From contig OX463782.1 of NCBI GenBank assembly GCA_949825025.1, forward strand, positions 39,581,951 through 39,645,950: a stretch of 64,000 bases of DNA, read 5' to 3'. Position numbers and translations under genes: made by a program. Below the pieces are notes generated by a model that saw nothing but the letters and a program-made list of their open reading frames with translations, ran no database searches and had not been told where the DNA came from. Shown one piece after another: positions 20,424 through 30,003 of this stretch (the stretch's first letter is position 1; every line of letters starts with the position of its first letter). This DNA comes from Siphlonurus alternatus (Eukaryota > Arthropoda > Insecta > Ephemeroptera > Siphlonuridae).

Positions 20424-23400
20424 ATGGCTTCTGATAATATACTACTTACATTCTTGAAAGAATGTCACGTGGATAAAATTCTTGAATTTGTTAGTGGCCA
20501 CGGCGCTGTTGATAAAAACACTTGCGGAATTATTTTGCAAGGAATTATTTACAGACTATATGAAAAAAATGATATTGTTTCTAGATTAGATTTATTAGAT
20601 GAGTTTCAAAGGCTTATGAATGCCTTCACGTCATTGCCTGAATGCAGTGACGTCTCAACGTCAGATAAATCAAAGGATCATGCATCTGTCGATCAGGAGC
20701 AGCCATGTTGTAGTAAAACCTTAGATAGAACTGAAGTGGCTAGTACTAGTGGGTTGGCTAACGTGATGCAACGTGGTGGAGCAGCGCATCGGAAAGCTGT
20801 ATCTTCAAATTCCGACAGCAGCAGTGATGACGAGGTATCACGCCCGACAACGCCTACGCCTGGACCAAGAGCAGCCGACGCGCCACCACCTCTGGAAAAT
20901 GAAACTGTATCCATTATAAACACGGGTATCGTAAGTAGAAACGAACGCTTCCACTACACACGTTGCCAGACGTCCTTCCAGATTAAAACAATGCCTGATA
21001 ACGCGGCACCTTTTCAATTTCTGAGAGAAGCATTTGATACAGTATTAGACCATTTAAAAGCAAATACACCAGAGGGGTGCAAAGTAGGAATTATCGTTTC
21101 TTCAGAGGGGAACCCTAATAGTAAGGCCTTCTTGTCATGGCGCTTGAAAGATCAAATTAGCTCTGACGTACTTCTAGCAGCCGTTGAAATGAAGATGCAA
21201 TCAGATGATACATTTTTTGATAACGGAACTATGGTCATAAGATATGATTATATTAATTTACCTAGAGGCAAGGGACGCGACAGACTACGAATGGGGGCAA
21301 TGGACAAAGAAGAATTTTTAGCTAGGAAGCGTTCAATTGTGAGAGTACGATACAATGACAACATGTGCCTGCCGCGAAGCTTAGCTGTTGCCGTGGCACA
21401 TGCAGAATTCAAAGCCACCCCCGGGGATAAGAAGAAACTTCATTACGAGAACGTAAGGAGAGGCAGGGCAGTTCAACAAAAAATGGCAGAAGCGCTATGT
21501 AGCGCCGCAGAAGTACAGATAGGCCCCGACGGAGGAGGTTACACAGAACTACTCAAATTTCAGTCGTATTATTACTCGCAATACAGAATTAATGTTTATT
21601 ACGCTGAACCACGCGGCAAGGATATGTTCTTCAGGGGCCAGTCTTCCGCTCCTGCGAGTGCGACCCTCAACCTTGTATTTGATGGTTCGCACTTTTCTGC
21701 ATGTACGAGCGTTAAGGCTCTTTTCAGGTGCGGGTATTTCTGCGAACACTGCTTATCGCCATTTGAGACCAAAGATACGTACATGAATCACCGTTGCGCG
21801 TCAATTTGCAGCGCCTGCAAGAATACGCCGTGTTGCGATGACGCTGTTGACATCATTCGTTGTGACATTTGCATGCGTAGTTTTTTTGGCCAGGATTGCT
21901 TCAATCATCACGTATTCGTGCCAGAGGGACAGACAGTGTCGCTTTGCGAAAAGCTTCGTCGCTGCGAAGATTGCCTCTCTATCATGCCCTGGTATCGCAA
22001 AGAAGACCATGTTTGCGGCGAAACATACTGCAGGATCTGCAAATCCATGAAAGATGCCAACCACAGATGTTACATTCAGCCTTTTAAGTCTAAAAAGTCC
22101 AAAAACAAATTTATAATATTCTTTTACGACTTTGAGTGCATGTTTCAAAAAATACACAACGGCACTGAGAACTCCTATGAGCACATTCCAAATCTCTGCG
22201 TCGTAGATCAGGTCTGCCACGAATGCATTGATGACGATGATCTTAGTAATCCATGCAATTTATGCGGGGACCGCCATCACGTGTTCACGGACAACCCTGC
22301 AAAACAGCTGATCAAGCATATCACTCAATCAAAGTTTCAGGACAATTTTAGCACTCTTCGAGGTATTGCTCACAATGCTAGAGGTTATGACTGTCACTTG
22401 GTACTAAAATCACTCGTGAACGACTTCTCAATTACTCCAAACGTCATAATGAATGGTCTAAAAATTTTAAACATGGCGATCCCCTATTCAAGTCTGGCAT
22501 TCATTGACTCCCTTTGCTTCCTTCCCATGAGTCTCGCAGAACTACCCAAAGCTTTCGGCCTAGAGCACCTGTTAAAGAAAGGTTACTTCCCCATATTCTT
22601 CAATACACCTGAAAATCAAAATTACGTTGGTGCTCCTCCTGACATGAAATACTATGGTTACGAGAGTATGTCTGAAGAGAAAAGAAAGGTGTTTACGACA
22701 TGGTACTGTGAAGTTGCCACAAAGCAAATATTTGACTTGCAGAAAGAACTCCTTAGCTACTGTGAGAACGACGTGGAGATCCTTCGCAAAGCATGCCTGA
22801 CATTCAGAAGAGACTTCATCGAGGAGAATGATATTGACCCGTTTCTCGAATCTCTCAGTATAGCAGGTGCCGCACTGGCGGTCTTCAGAAAGAAGTACTT
22901 GAAGCCAGACACGATCGGGGTCGTTCCAAAAGGGGGATACCGCCTTGCAGACACGCACTCAAAAAGATCTTTAGAGTGGCTACTCTATGAGGAGCAGCAA
23001 CGCGGCATCACCATTCAGCACGCTGGGCGAGGCAGGGAGTTTAAACCAATCGGTTGCCCCAAGGTATGGTATAAAAATAATAAAATTTTTTTCCTTATGA
23101 CAATTCCTTTTTTTTCTCAGGTTGACGGGTACCATGAAGGCCAGAACACGGTGTTTCAATTTCATGGGTGCCTGTTTCATGCTCATGAGTGCTTAGCAGC
23201 CAGATACCTGATGCACCCACTAGACCCCACCGAGACATTCGAATCAAAGCGCGAGAAGACGGCCCTGGTGACGCAGAGACTACGAGACAGTGGTTTTACG
23301 GTATGTACGCTTTTATATATGCATTGTGCCATGAAGTGATGAATTTTAATCCTTTTTTCTGAACATTTTTTTTACAGGTCATTGAGATGTGGGAGTGCGA

Positions 23401-24982
23401 GTGGGAGAAGATGAAAAAGAGTGACCCACGTATTGCTGCCTACGTGAAAAGCCACCCCGTCTTGACCCAGACGCCCCTGCAAGTTAGAGATGCTTTCTAC
23501 GGAGGCAGAGTAAATTGTACACGCCTGCTGTATGAGCCTGACCTCAGCAAAGGCGAGAGCATCTGCTTTTTTGACTTCAAGAGCCTGTACCCCACGGTCA
23601 ACAAGGTAATTATTAATATTGCCAAAGTTAAAGCCACTTGCCTCTAGCAATATGACCTTACGTGTAACTAATCGTTTTGGTGTTTAATTTTTTTGTTTCA
23701 GTATGACAAATACATATTGGGGCATCCGATAGCAATCCACATTGGTCCCCAGGAGTGCGAGGGCTTCGAGACCATGGAGGGGCTCATCAAATGCAGGGTT
23801 CTCGCCCCTAGGGTGCTCTATCATCCTGTACTCCCTTACCGCCTGCACAATCGCCTGATGTTTATACTCTGCAGATCATGCGCTGAGGAGTACAGACAAA
23901 AAGACTGCAACCATGAACGTATAGCAGACAGGGCTTTTGTGGGGACATTTGTACTTGACGAACTTCGACTTGCCCTTGAAATGAATTATACTGTACTAGA
24001 TTGTTTTGAAGTATGGGAATATGAGGTGACGCAGCTTGACAGAAAAACAGGGGAGGGGGGAATTTTTCCTGCCTATGTGAATCAGTTTGCCAAGATCAAG
24101 GAGCATGCTTCAGGGTTTCCCCCTCACATCAAAACTGACGAGGAAATTGCGCACTACATTTCAGAGTTTCTCAAGCACGAGGGTATTTTTCTAGATAAAA
24201 GCATGATTTTGAAGAATCCAGGGCTGCGTTATCTAGCCAAGCTCCTATTAAATTCTTTGTGGGGCAAGTTTGGACAGAGAGAGGATCTAGGGCAGACCAC
24301 CATCGTAAAAACTCCTCAGGCACTCTTTGACCTTGTGTACAATCCAGCCATCACAGTGAAATTTATAGAGCAGGCATCTGAAAACATTTTCTATGTCAGC
24401 TGGTCTCATAATGATGATGCCTACAAACAGAACCCTAACATAAGTCCAGTAATTGCTGCGTACACCACTGCCCATGCTAGAATCAGACTCTATCGTGTTT
24501 TAGTTAAGCTGGGAGACGCCATTTTGTATTATGACACAGACAGCATGATGATTGCGCACGCCCCTGGTCTTTACTTGCCACCTACAGGGCCGTATCTTGG
24601 AGATCTTACAGACGAGGTTTTAGCTTATGGGGCGGGAAGTAAAATCATTGCCTTTGTCTCCTGCGGGCCAAAATGTTATTCGTACATTGTTGCAATCAAG
24701 GGGGATGTGAATAACACAAAGGTCATTACCAAAGTCAAGGGGTTCTCTCTGAATTACACAAATTCAAAAGCCATCAACTTTGACACACTGAAAGGCCAAG
24801 TCACAGGCAGCGGCACTGCTGTGGCAATCATCAAAGAGCCCATGAAAATTGTTACTTCTCGAGACCACACACTTGTGTCAGCTGATCGTGTGAAAAAACA
24901 GAAGCTAGTTTACACTAAGCGACGCTTGACAGATGACTATGGAACCCTTCCGTTTGGCTTCAAAAGACCCAGAAATTACTGA
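20424..24982 (+). CDS. polB: Protein-primed family B DNA polymerase, four exons
   Basis: Replicates the element. Exons are 20424-23063, 23121-23300, 23378-23605 and 23702-24982, all phase 0, giving 1,442 residues. The introns of 57, 77 and 96 nt have GT-AG borders and pyrimidine tracts; the first has no stop, so its retention would add 19 residues. Residues 1-80 look helical and 100-165 are Ser/Pro-rich and disordered. A Cys/His-rich zinc-binding-like region lies at about 430-560. Exonuclease motifs: DFE (D569, E571), HNARGYD (650-656) and YCEND (779-783). Polymerase motifs: DFKSLYP (1006-1012), NSLWGK (1200-1205) and YDTDS (D1294, D1296). All catalytic acids are present. The YDKYILGHP segment after motif A is where protein-primed enzymes carry their terminal-protein insertions. 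The protein is long for the family because of the N-terminal extension, whose role is unknown. Confidence 0.96.
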
Positions 24983-25165
24983 TTTAGCTGCATCATGGAA
25001 TATTTTAAGCTAGGTGGTGGGATATTATACTCTGTTTCACCTTTTTATTATGTTAGCTGCTTAGAAATTACTGTATATTTTCGAGGTTACAGTTAAACTA
25101 GGTGATGGAATATTGTTAAACATTAAAATATTTTATTGTTTCTGAACCGTTGCAAAAAATTAAAA

Positions 25166-25171
25166 AATAAA
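25166..25171 (+). terminator. Poly(A) signal AATAAA after the polymerase
   Basis: AATAAA lies 184 bp past the polymerase stop and only 11 bp before the TATA box of the next gene. Confidence 0.55.
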
Positions 25172-25182
25172 TAACTTGACAT

Positions 25183-25190
25183 TATAAATA
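25183..25190 (+). promoter_or_regulatory. TATA box (TATAAATA) of the ATPase gene
   Basis: TATAAATA ends 32 bp before the ATPase ATG. A TTCAA at 25216-25220 is the best-placed initiator and would leave almost no leader. Confidence 0.5.
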
Positions 25191-25222
25191 GTTGTTGTTC
25201 TTTCAATTGCCCTTATTCAACA

Positions 25223-25858
25223 ATGGACCTTCGCTGGAAGCACCCGTTCACGGCTATTGTCTCTGGCCCCACATCTTGTGGAAAGAGTTATTTTGTTGCT
25301 CAGCTTTTAAAGTCTCTGACCAGCATGAGTGACGTAAACTTTAAGTCTGTGATCTGGTGCTATTCAGTGTGGCAGCCATTGTATTCAGATGTGAAGCAGG
25401 AGCTTAACGTGACATTTTACAAAGGTATGCTAGATATAGAAGATGGTGAAGCACTTTTAAACTTTAGACCGCCCAGGCTCATAATCGTTGATGATTTAAT
25501 GAGAGAGAGCGATCAAAAACTAGCAGATATGTTCACCAAAGATTCTCACCATCGCGCTGTTAGTATCATATTTATTACCCAAAATTTGTTTCACAAGGGC
25601 AAATGGAACCGCGACATAAGTCTCAATACGCACTACATAGTTGCTTTTAAGAATCCACGTGACAGGGCCCAATTTTCACATCTCGCTAGACAAGTATGTC
25701 CCCAGAATAGTCGTTTTCTTGAAGAGGCTTACCAAGAAGCAACAAAAAGACCTCATGGCTATCTACTTTTAGATCTAAAACAGTCAACTGATGACTCCTT
25801 GAGGTACCGCACAAACATTTTTCCAGACGAAAAGTGTGTAATATTTAGAGAGAAATAG
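25223..25858 (+). CDS. DNA-packaging ATPase (A32/FtsK-like)
   Basis: A 211-residue protein of the HerA/FtsK superfamily, the genome-packaging motor of Polintons, virophages and nucleocytoplasmic large DNA viruses. Walker A is GPTSCGKS (residues 15-22). Walker B is LIIVDD (86-91, catalytic pair D90-D91). A polar sensor-like ITQN follows at 118-121. The start at 25223 places the conserved HPFT segment just before the P-loop, as in other members. It would pump element DNA into a capsid built from the proteins encoded at 28738 and 30004. It has its own TATA box and is complete. Confidence 0.93.
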   Translation: MDLRWKHPFTAIVSGPTSCGKSYFVAQLLKSLTSMSDVNFKSVIWCYSVWQPLYSDVKQELNVTFYKGMLDIEDGEALLNFRPPRLIIVDDLMRESDQKLADMFTKDSHHRAVSIIFITQNLFHKGKWNRDISLNTHYIVAFKNPRDRAQFSHLARQVCPQNSRFLEEAYQEATKRPHGYLLLDLKQSTDDSLRYRTNIFPDEKCVIFREK

Positions 25859-25873
25859 CCCCATTCTAATTAG

Positions 25874-25911
25874 TATATAACGCTCTCCAAACCTTAGCTA
25901 GCACTTAGTTG
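25874..25911 (+). promoter_or_regulatory. TATA box and initiator before the small basic protein gene
   Basis: TATATAA at 25874-25880 with TTAGT at 25905-25909, whose A is 33 bp downstream. The ATG at 25918 would have a leader of about 10 nt. No poly(A) signal is seen between the ATPase stop and this promoter. Confidence 0.5.
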
Positions 25912-25917
25912 ATAGTC

Positions 25918-26250
25918 ATGCGTCAACGCGTAAAGAACAATGCTAAAACGCTGTCGCTCCTTGCCAAATCGAGGGCACCAATCAAGCGAGCGCTGCTGGA
26001 GGCGGCCGACTCTGAACTCATCGGCGCCATCTGCGAATGCGCTGACAATACGTTAAAAGGAAATGTTAGGCTTCAAGCAGCTCAGAAGCGTCGTCTTGCT
26101 AGACACAAGCGCATCCTTCGCAAGCTCGCAAAAAGAGGAGAAACTTGGACTAAAAAGAAAAGACTAGTTGTGCAGACAGGTGGAGCGTTTCTTCCAGCTT
26201 TGTTGTTACCAATTCTTGCTACTGTCGCGGGTGCCATCTTTAACAGATAA
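25918..26250 (+). CDS. Small basic Polinton protein with C-terminal hydrophobic segment
   Basis: 110 residues from the first true ATG. The frame is open upstream, but there it begins with TTG. Residues 1-80 are rich in Arg and Lys with a helical look. A Gly-Gly at 88-89 is followed by a hydrophobic stretch (AFLPALLLPILATVAGAIF) that could be a membrane helix or a membrane-active peptide. The pattern with CECADN-LKGNV and a GG before a hydrophobic tail is one I associate with Polintons from several animals; no accepted function is known to me. Inference: a virion or core protein that the element's protease cuts after GG, in the manner of adenovirus minor capsid proteins. Its TAA overlaps the next ATG by one base (TAATG). 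Confidence 0.8.
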   Translation: MRQRVKNNAKTLSLLAKSRAPIKRALLEAADSELIGAICECADNTLKGNVRLQAAQKRRLARHKRILRKLAKRGETWTKKKRLVVQTGGAFLPALLLPILATVAGAIFNR

Positions 26251-27545
26251 TGAAGTATGCACAAAAAATGGTACTTGTGCCTGCAGAGGCTGCAAATTCG
26301 CTGGCCGATGCCACTAATCTGCAGCGAACAACGTCATCGTCTCCAGCGAATGCCTTGGCCAAGATGGATGATGACATGACGGCCGTACTGAGCAAAAACA
26401 TCCCTGACAGGGAAAAGTGGATTAGATATATACAATTATTACGGCGAGTTCTCACGATGTCAGAAGATCTACGAAAGCCTATCCGCTTGCTCATAAGCAA
26501 TGCCGACGATGATCTCCTTGAGGACACGAAACGGGAACCGTCTCAGGCCAGATTAACATCTCATGTTAACAGCAACGATGATGATACTCAAGATCACTAC
26601 GAGAACCTTGGAGGCAGCAACCAAAATCATGAGATGAATGACGCAGTGGGTGATATGCAAACGGAGTTTGATACAGTCCTACAGAAGCCTATTCTTTTGA
26701 GGAAGCCTATAAAGCATGAACCAATGAATCGTTCCGTGCGAGCATTTCGTCGTAAGCGTGGGGGGGCGTGGATCGACTCAGATGATGACGACGTTCGACC
26801 TCTCAAGTATCGAGTTGCTTCCAGTGCGCCTGAAGATAACAAGAACATCGCAAAAATGGGCAATAGTGTGCTTCGCGGAAAAGCACCACGCGTGAGTACT
26901 AAGACAAGAAAACAAACAAAGGTCCGAATAAATGGTCTTCCTGACATTCCATATCCGGCATCACTTAAGAGGGGACGTCCAAAAAGTGAGAACTTTCAAG
27001 CAGCCGAGGCGGAGGCAGAAGAACCGAGCAAGAAGCTGAAACGCTTGTCTCGGGACAGAATTAAACAATTTTTCGGTACGCGGAATATCATAAAAACTTT
27101 AAAAAAAGCTGGAGCAGAGCCTCTGCCCCGCCTAGGCTTCTCCCGAGCTCGAGCCGAGCCTAAGCCCGAGCGAACGCTTAGCAAAGCGGGGGCCTTGGCG
27201 CGCGCTGGGCCTGGCCAAGCGCGAGCCAGGCCAAGCCTAGCGGAGGCCGAGCGCCCGCGCGGATCGCCCGCGTCGGCCGCGCGCGAGTCCGAAGCCGGGG
27301 CCGGCGGCGTCGTTTCCCGAATGTCACCGTCCATGACGTCATACCTGCAGGAATCTTCAAAGTTCGAAGCGCAGGCCGAGAAGCGGAAGACGAAGCGCAA
27401 GGCGTCCAGTGCACGCTCGGACGTCGCGGCGATTGGTAGAAGACTGACGTTGCTCCCTCGCGAGTCGGACAGGACGGCCAAGAGACGAAAAATAGACCTG
27501 TCGCTCTTGGGCAAGCGTTGGGACACCTTCGACTTTCTCTCCTGA
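26250..27545 (+). CDS. Large disordered Polinton protein, unknown function
   Basis: 431 residues. The N-terminal 90 residues (KYAQKMVLVP, then a segment with KW-x-x-Y-x-x-L-L-R) look like a conserved Polinton-associated domain, probably helical. The middle contains Asp runs (DSDDDD) and several basic patches. The C-terminal third is Ala/Arg/Pro/Glu-rich and encoded by a very GC-rich stretch at 27110-27320, unlike everything around it. It ends with a basic segment (KRRKID) and a short hydrophobic tail. The ATG overlaps the previous stop, and no TATA box precedes it, so it may be translated from the upstream gene's mRNA. A role in DNA condensation or virion assembly would fit the charge pattern but is unproven. 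Confidence 0.8.
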   Translation: MKYAQKMVLVPAEAANSLADATNLQRTTSSSPANALAKMDDDMTAVLSKNIPDREKWIRYIQLLRRVLTMSEDLRKPIRLLISNADDDLLEDTKREPSQARLTSHVNSNDDDTQDHYENLGGSNQNHEMNDAVGDMQTEFDTVLQKPILLRKPIKHEPMNRSVRAFRRKRGGAWIDSDDDDVRPLKYRVASSAPEDNKNIAKMGNSVLRGKAPRVSTKTRKQTKVRINGLPDIPYPASLKRGRPKSENFQAAEAEAEEPSKKLKRLSRDRIKQFFGTRNIIKTLKKAGAEPLPRLGFSRARAEPKPERTLSKAGALARAGPGQARARPSLAEAERPRGSPASAARESEAGAGGVVSRMSPSMTSYLQESSKFEAQAEKRKTKRKASSARSDVAAIGRRLTLLPRESDRTAKRRKIDLSLLGKRWDTFDFLS

Positions 27546-27614
27546 GGATTAACCGCTGATACATTCCTCCGCCACCCCGCTTCCCCCCTCCTTTCGCTCA
27601 TCTCTCCCTGTACA

Positions 27615-27622
27615 TATATAAA
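27615..27622 (+). promoter_or_regulatory. TATA box (TATATAAA) of the integrase gene
   Basis: TATATAAA is 50 bp before the integrase ATG. A CTCAC at 27651-27655 is a possible initiator, slightly farther than the usual spacing. Positions 27546-27614 are a pyrimidine-rich spacer without a poly(A) signal. Confidence 0.6.
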
Positions 27623-27664
27623 TGGCGGCTCGTACAGGACGGAGCCTTTTCTCACGTTTAATAG

Positions 27665-28741
27665 ATGGAAAAGGCGCTAAAAAAAATATACTACGACTTG
27701 AAGCATCCTGCAGGTTACTCAACTGTTGCCAAGTTATGGAAAGCAACAAAGGGTAAGTACAGTCAGAAGATGATAGCTTCGTGGCTTGCCTCGCAGGAAA
27801 CTTACACGCTGCACAGGCCTGCGAGGGTGAAATTTCCTAGAAATAGGGTATTTGTCACCAATATTGATGACCTCTGGCAAGCCGATCTCAATGATATGCG
27901 AAACCTAAGCGCGCAAAATGACGGGATCAATTATTTATTAGTGGTCATTGACGTGTTTTCCAAAAAAGCTTGGGTTGCAGCTTTGAAAACTAAAAGTGCA
28001 ACGGCAGTCACCGCCGCCTTTGAGCACATCTTTAGCGACAGCAAACGACTGCCTCTTAGGTTGATGACCGACAAAGGATCCGAGTTCGTCAACTCAAAGT
28101 TACAGGCAGTGTTAAGAGCTAAGAAAGTCAAGTTTTATACTTCTCAGAACCCTGACGTAAAGGCTAGCGTGGTGGAGCGTCTAAATAGAACTTTAAAAAC
28201 AAGAATGATGAAGTATTTGACCCACAAAAATTCTAAGCGATACCTGGAGGCCTTGCCTGCTCTAGTTTCAAGTTACAACAACACCGTGCACTCATCAACT
28301 AAATTTGCACCCAATCAAGTCAACGACAACAACGTTCTGGAGGTTTGGAGGAACTTGTACAGGGAGTGGCCTTCTGTAAATTCTAGTCCCATCAAAACCA
28401 AATTCAAACTGGGTCAACACGTGAGGATAAGCAAGGAGAGAGGTCCATTTGATAAGGGCTACAACTCAAGTTGGTCCCGCGAAATATTTATAATATCAGC
28501 CGTCGTTACGAGTCCCCGCCCGGTATACAAGTTACAAGACCTTCAGAACGACGATATTGCCGGCACGTTTTATGAGCAAGAATTGCAAAAAGTAGACGTT
28601 AGTGACAGCACCGTCTTTCAAATAGATAAAATACTAAAACGTAGGAAGCGAGGGCCCATTAGAGAAGTTCTCGTGCAGTGGAGAGGTTATCCTGCAAAAT
28701 TTAACTCTTGGATATCAGCGTCAAATTTGAAGAAAATATGA
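27665..28741 (+). CDS. Retroviral-type integrase with C-terminal chromodomain
   Basis: 358 residues. Catalyses strand transfer of element ends into target DNA. The N-terminal region (1-60) is helical with no clear HHCC zinc finger. The rve-fold core has D74 (in QADLNDM), D136 (in TDKGSEF) and E171 (in VVERLNR), with 34 residues between the last two. A basic SH3-like segment follows (about 265-310). The final 43 residues, from about 316, form a chromodomain (QVW-like VQWRGY, then NSWISASNLKKI). The chromodomain is typical of Polinton integrases and is thought to guide insertion towards modified chromatin. That fits the heterochromatin-like satellite target here, although this is an inference. 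The catalytic triad is intact. The stop overlaps the next start codon (ATGA). Confidence 0.95.
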   Translation: MEKALKKIYYDLKHPAGYSTVAKLWKATKGKYSQKMIASWLASQETYTLHRPARVKFPRNRVFVTNIDDLWQADLNDMRNLSAQNDGINYLLVVIDVFSKKAWVAALKTKSATAVTAAFEHIFSDSKRLPLRLMTDKGSEFVNSKLQAVLRAKKVKFYTSQNPDVKASVVERLNRTLKTRMMKYLTHKNSKRYLEALPALVSSYNNTVHSSTKFAPNQVNDNNVLEVWRNLYREWPSVNSSPIKTKFKLGQHVRISKERGPFDKGYNSSWSREIFIISAVVTSPRPVYKLQDLQNDDIAGTFYEQELQKVDVSDSTVFQIDKILKRRKRGPIREVLVQWRGYPAKFNSWISASNLKKI

Positions 28742-29484
28742 AGGATCAATTTTATCTGACGCTGCCTAGTAACAGCTCAATGCATCTCTTTCCTGATAAT
28801 ACGACTGCCTGTTATACGACCCAGCTGAGTCAAAGAATGTATCTGCCTGGTGAGTGGGAAGTCGGTCTTGTAGAATTTCACTACCCACAGACATTAAAAA
28901 ATATCTACGGCGATAACAATCTGGTATACATAGGAGGCCAAGGGCACTTTCAGGAAAAATATAAAATTTCAAGCGGTTTCACGTCGCCGGCAAGGATATT
29001 AAGAAGCATTAATGACATACCAGAGGTGAAGAAATTTACTAAGCTTGACATTGACGGCAAGGGCTATGTCACGCTAACGAGAACCGATCTTGTTGACGAT
29101 AGTATAAAAAATATTTCGCTACACCCTCACCTGGCATTTCAATTAGGTTTCGATAACAACGCTAACTTGCTGAGCGTCAAGCGAGCAGCACGCCCCTGTG
29201 ACGTCTCTTTAGGAATGTCAAATCAGATTTATGTCTACTGCGATATTGTAGAGTCTCAAATCGTGGGCGACACAATGGCACCTCTTCTGCGCATCGTGCA
29301 CCTTAACAAAATAAACTACGTACATGGGTCATACATGACGGTCTCATACGAAAGCCCACATTACTTGCCCCTCTCGAGGCAGGAGTTTGAAACAATCGTC
29401 ATTGATTTAAGAGACGACACAGGAACAACAACGCCATTTCTTTTCGGTACTTCATGCGTAAAGCTTCATTTTCGAAAGTGCTAA
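28738..29484 (+). CDS. Minor capsid protein (penton-like, single jelly roll)
   Basis: 248 residues starting at the ATG that overlaps the integrase stop. An earlier in-frame start would need TTG, and homologues as I recall them begin just before FYLTLPSNSS. The sequence is rich in short beta strands, with conserved-looking GEWEVGLVE near residue 40 and a C-terminal FGTSCVKLHFR. This matches the Polinton minor capsid protein (often called PX), predicted to fold like viral penton proteins and to sit at the capsid vertices. It lies with the major capsid protein and protease in a morphogenesis cluster. No separate promoter is visible, so it may be translated by termination-reinitiation after the integrase or from an internal transcript. 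Confidence 0.88.
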   Translation: MKDQFYLTLPSNSSMHLFPDNTTACYTTQLSQRMYLPGEWEVGLVEFHYPQTLKNIYGDNNLVYIGGQGHFQEKYKISSGFTSPARILRSINDIPEVKKFTKLDIDGKGYVTLTRTDLVDDSIKNISLHPHLAFQLGFDNNANLLSVKRAARPCDVSLGMSNQIYVYCDIVESQIVGDTMAPLLRIVHLNKINYVHGSYMTVSYESPHYLPLSRQEFETIVIDLRDDTGTTTPFLFGTSCVKLHFRKC

Positions 29485-29511
29485 GCATAACTATATTTTT
29501 TTACTACTTTA

Positions 29512-29994
29512 ATGGCTAACAATCCATACACGACTTATTATCTTCAGCAGGCAGGTGGTGGCGGCATATCCCATGTGTATTCGGGGGCGGCGTATCAGAA
29601 AGGCAGCGGTGTTGGGAGTTTTTTAGGGGCGCTATTTAGAAGCGTTGCGCCGCTTTTTGCTAGAGGTGCAAAAGCTGTAGGAAAGGAGTTGCTGCGCACG
29701 TCTGGCAGCGTGGCTTCCGATTTGCTTGCCAACAGAGGCACGTGGAAGCAAAGCCTAAAATCGAGACTCACTGAAGCCAATAATAACCTCGGCCAAAAAC
29801 TGAATCAACAAATCGGTACAATGATAGGCGATGGCTATAAAGCACGTAGACGTAAAAAAAAAAATCAGTCCTCAGCGAGGAGCGTCAAAGCAAGGAACAC
29901 CAAGCAGCGAAAGGTTAAAAAGGATAATCGTAATACAAAACGTAAAAAAAAGTCTAAACTAGCTAGTGAACTTCCGCGTGATATTTTTTCATAG
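29512..29994 (+). CDS. Basic Polinton protein with GG-rich N terminus, likely core or minor virion protein
   Basis: 160 residues. The N terminus contains LQQAGGGG (residues 11-18), a candidate cleavage region for the adenovirus-type protease. Residues about 30-70 form a predicted amphipathic helix (GSFLGALFRSVAPLFARGAK). The last 50 residues are dominated by Lys and Arg, including runs near residues 115-118 and 143-147, suited to DNA binding. This layout recurs in Polintons of other animals from my recollection; a link to adenovirus minor or core proteins is an inference. It starts 28 bp after the minor capsid gene and stops nine bases before the major capsid ATG. Confidence 0.82.
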   Translation: MANNPYTTYYLQQAGGGGISHVYSGAAYQKGSGVGSFLGALFRSVAPLFARGAKAVGKELLRTSGSVASDLLANRGTWKQSLKSRLTEANNNLGQKLNQQIGTMIGDGYKARRRKKKNQSSARSVKARNTKQRKVKKDNRNTKRKKKSKLASELPRDIFS

Positions 29995-30003
29995 ACCAAT
30001 ATC

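Noticed and set aside
21801..22220. 139-residue minus-strand frame and other frames opposite the polymerase
   Set aside because: Shadows of the conserved polymerase coding strand.
26996..27655. 219-residue minus-strand frame
   Set aside because: GC-rich stretches lack stop codons in all frames; it overlaps the plus-strand gene and has no family resemblance.
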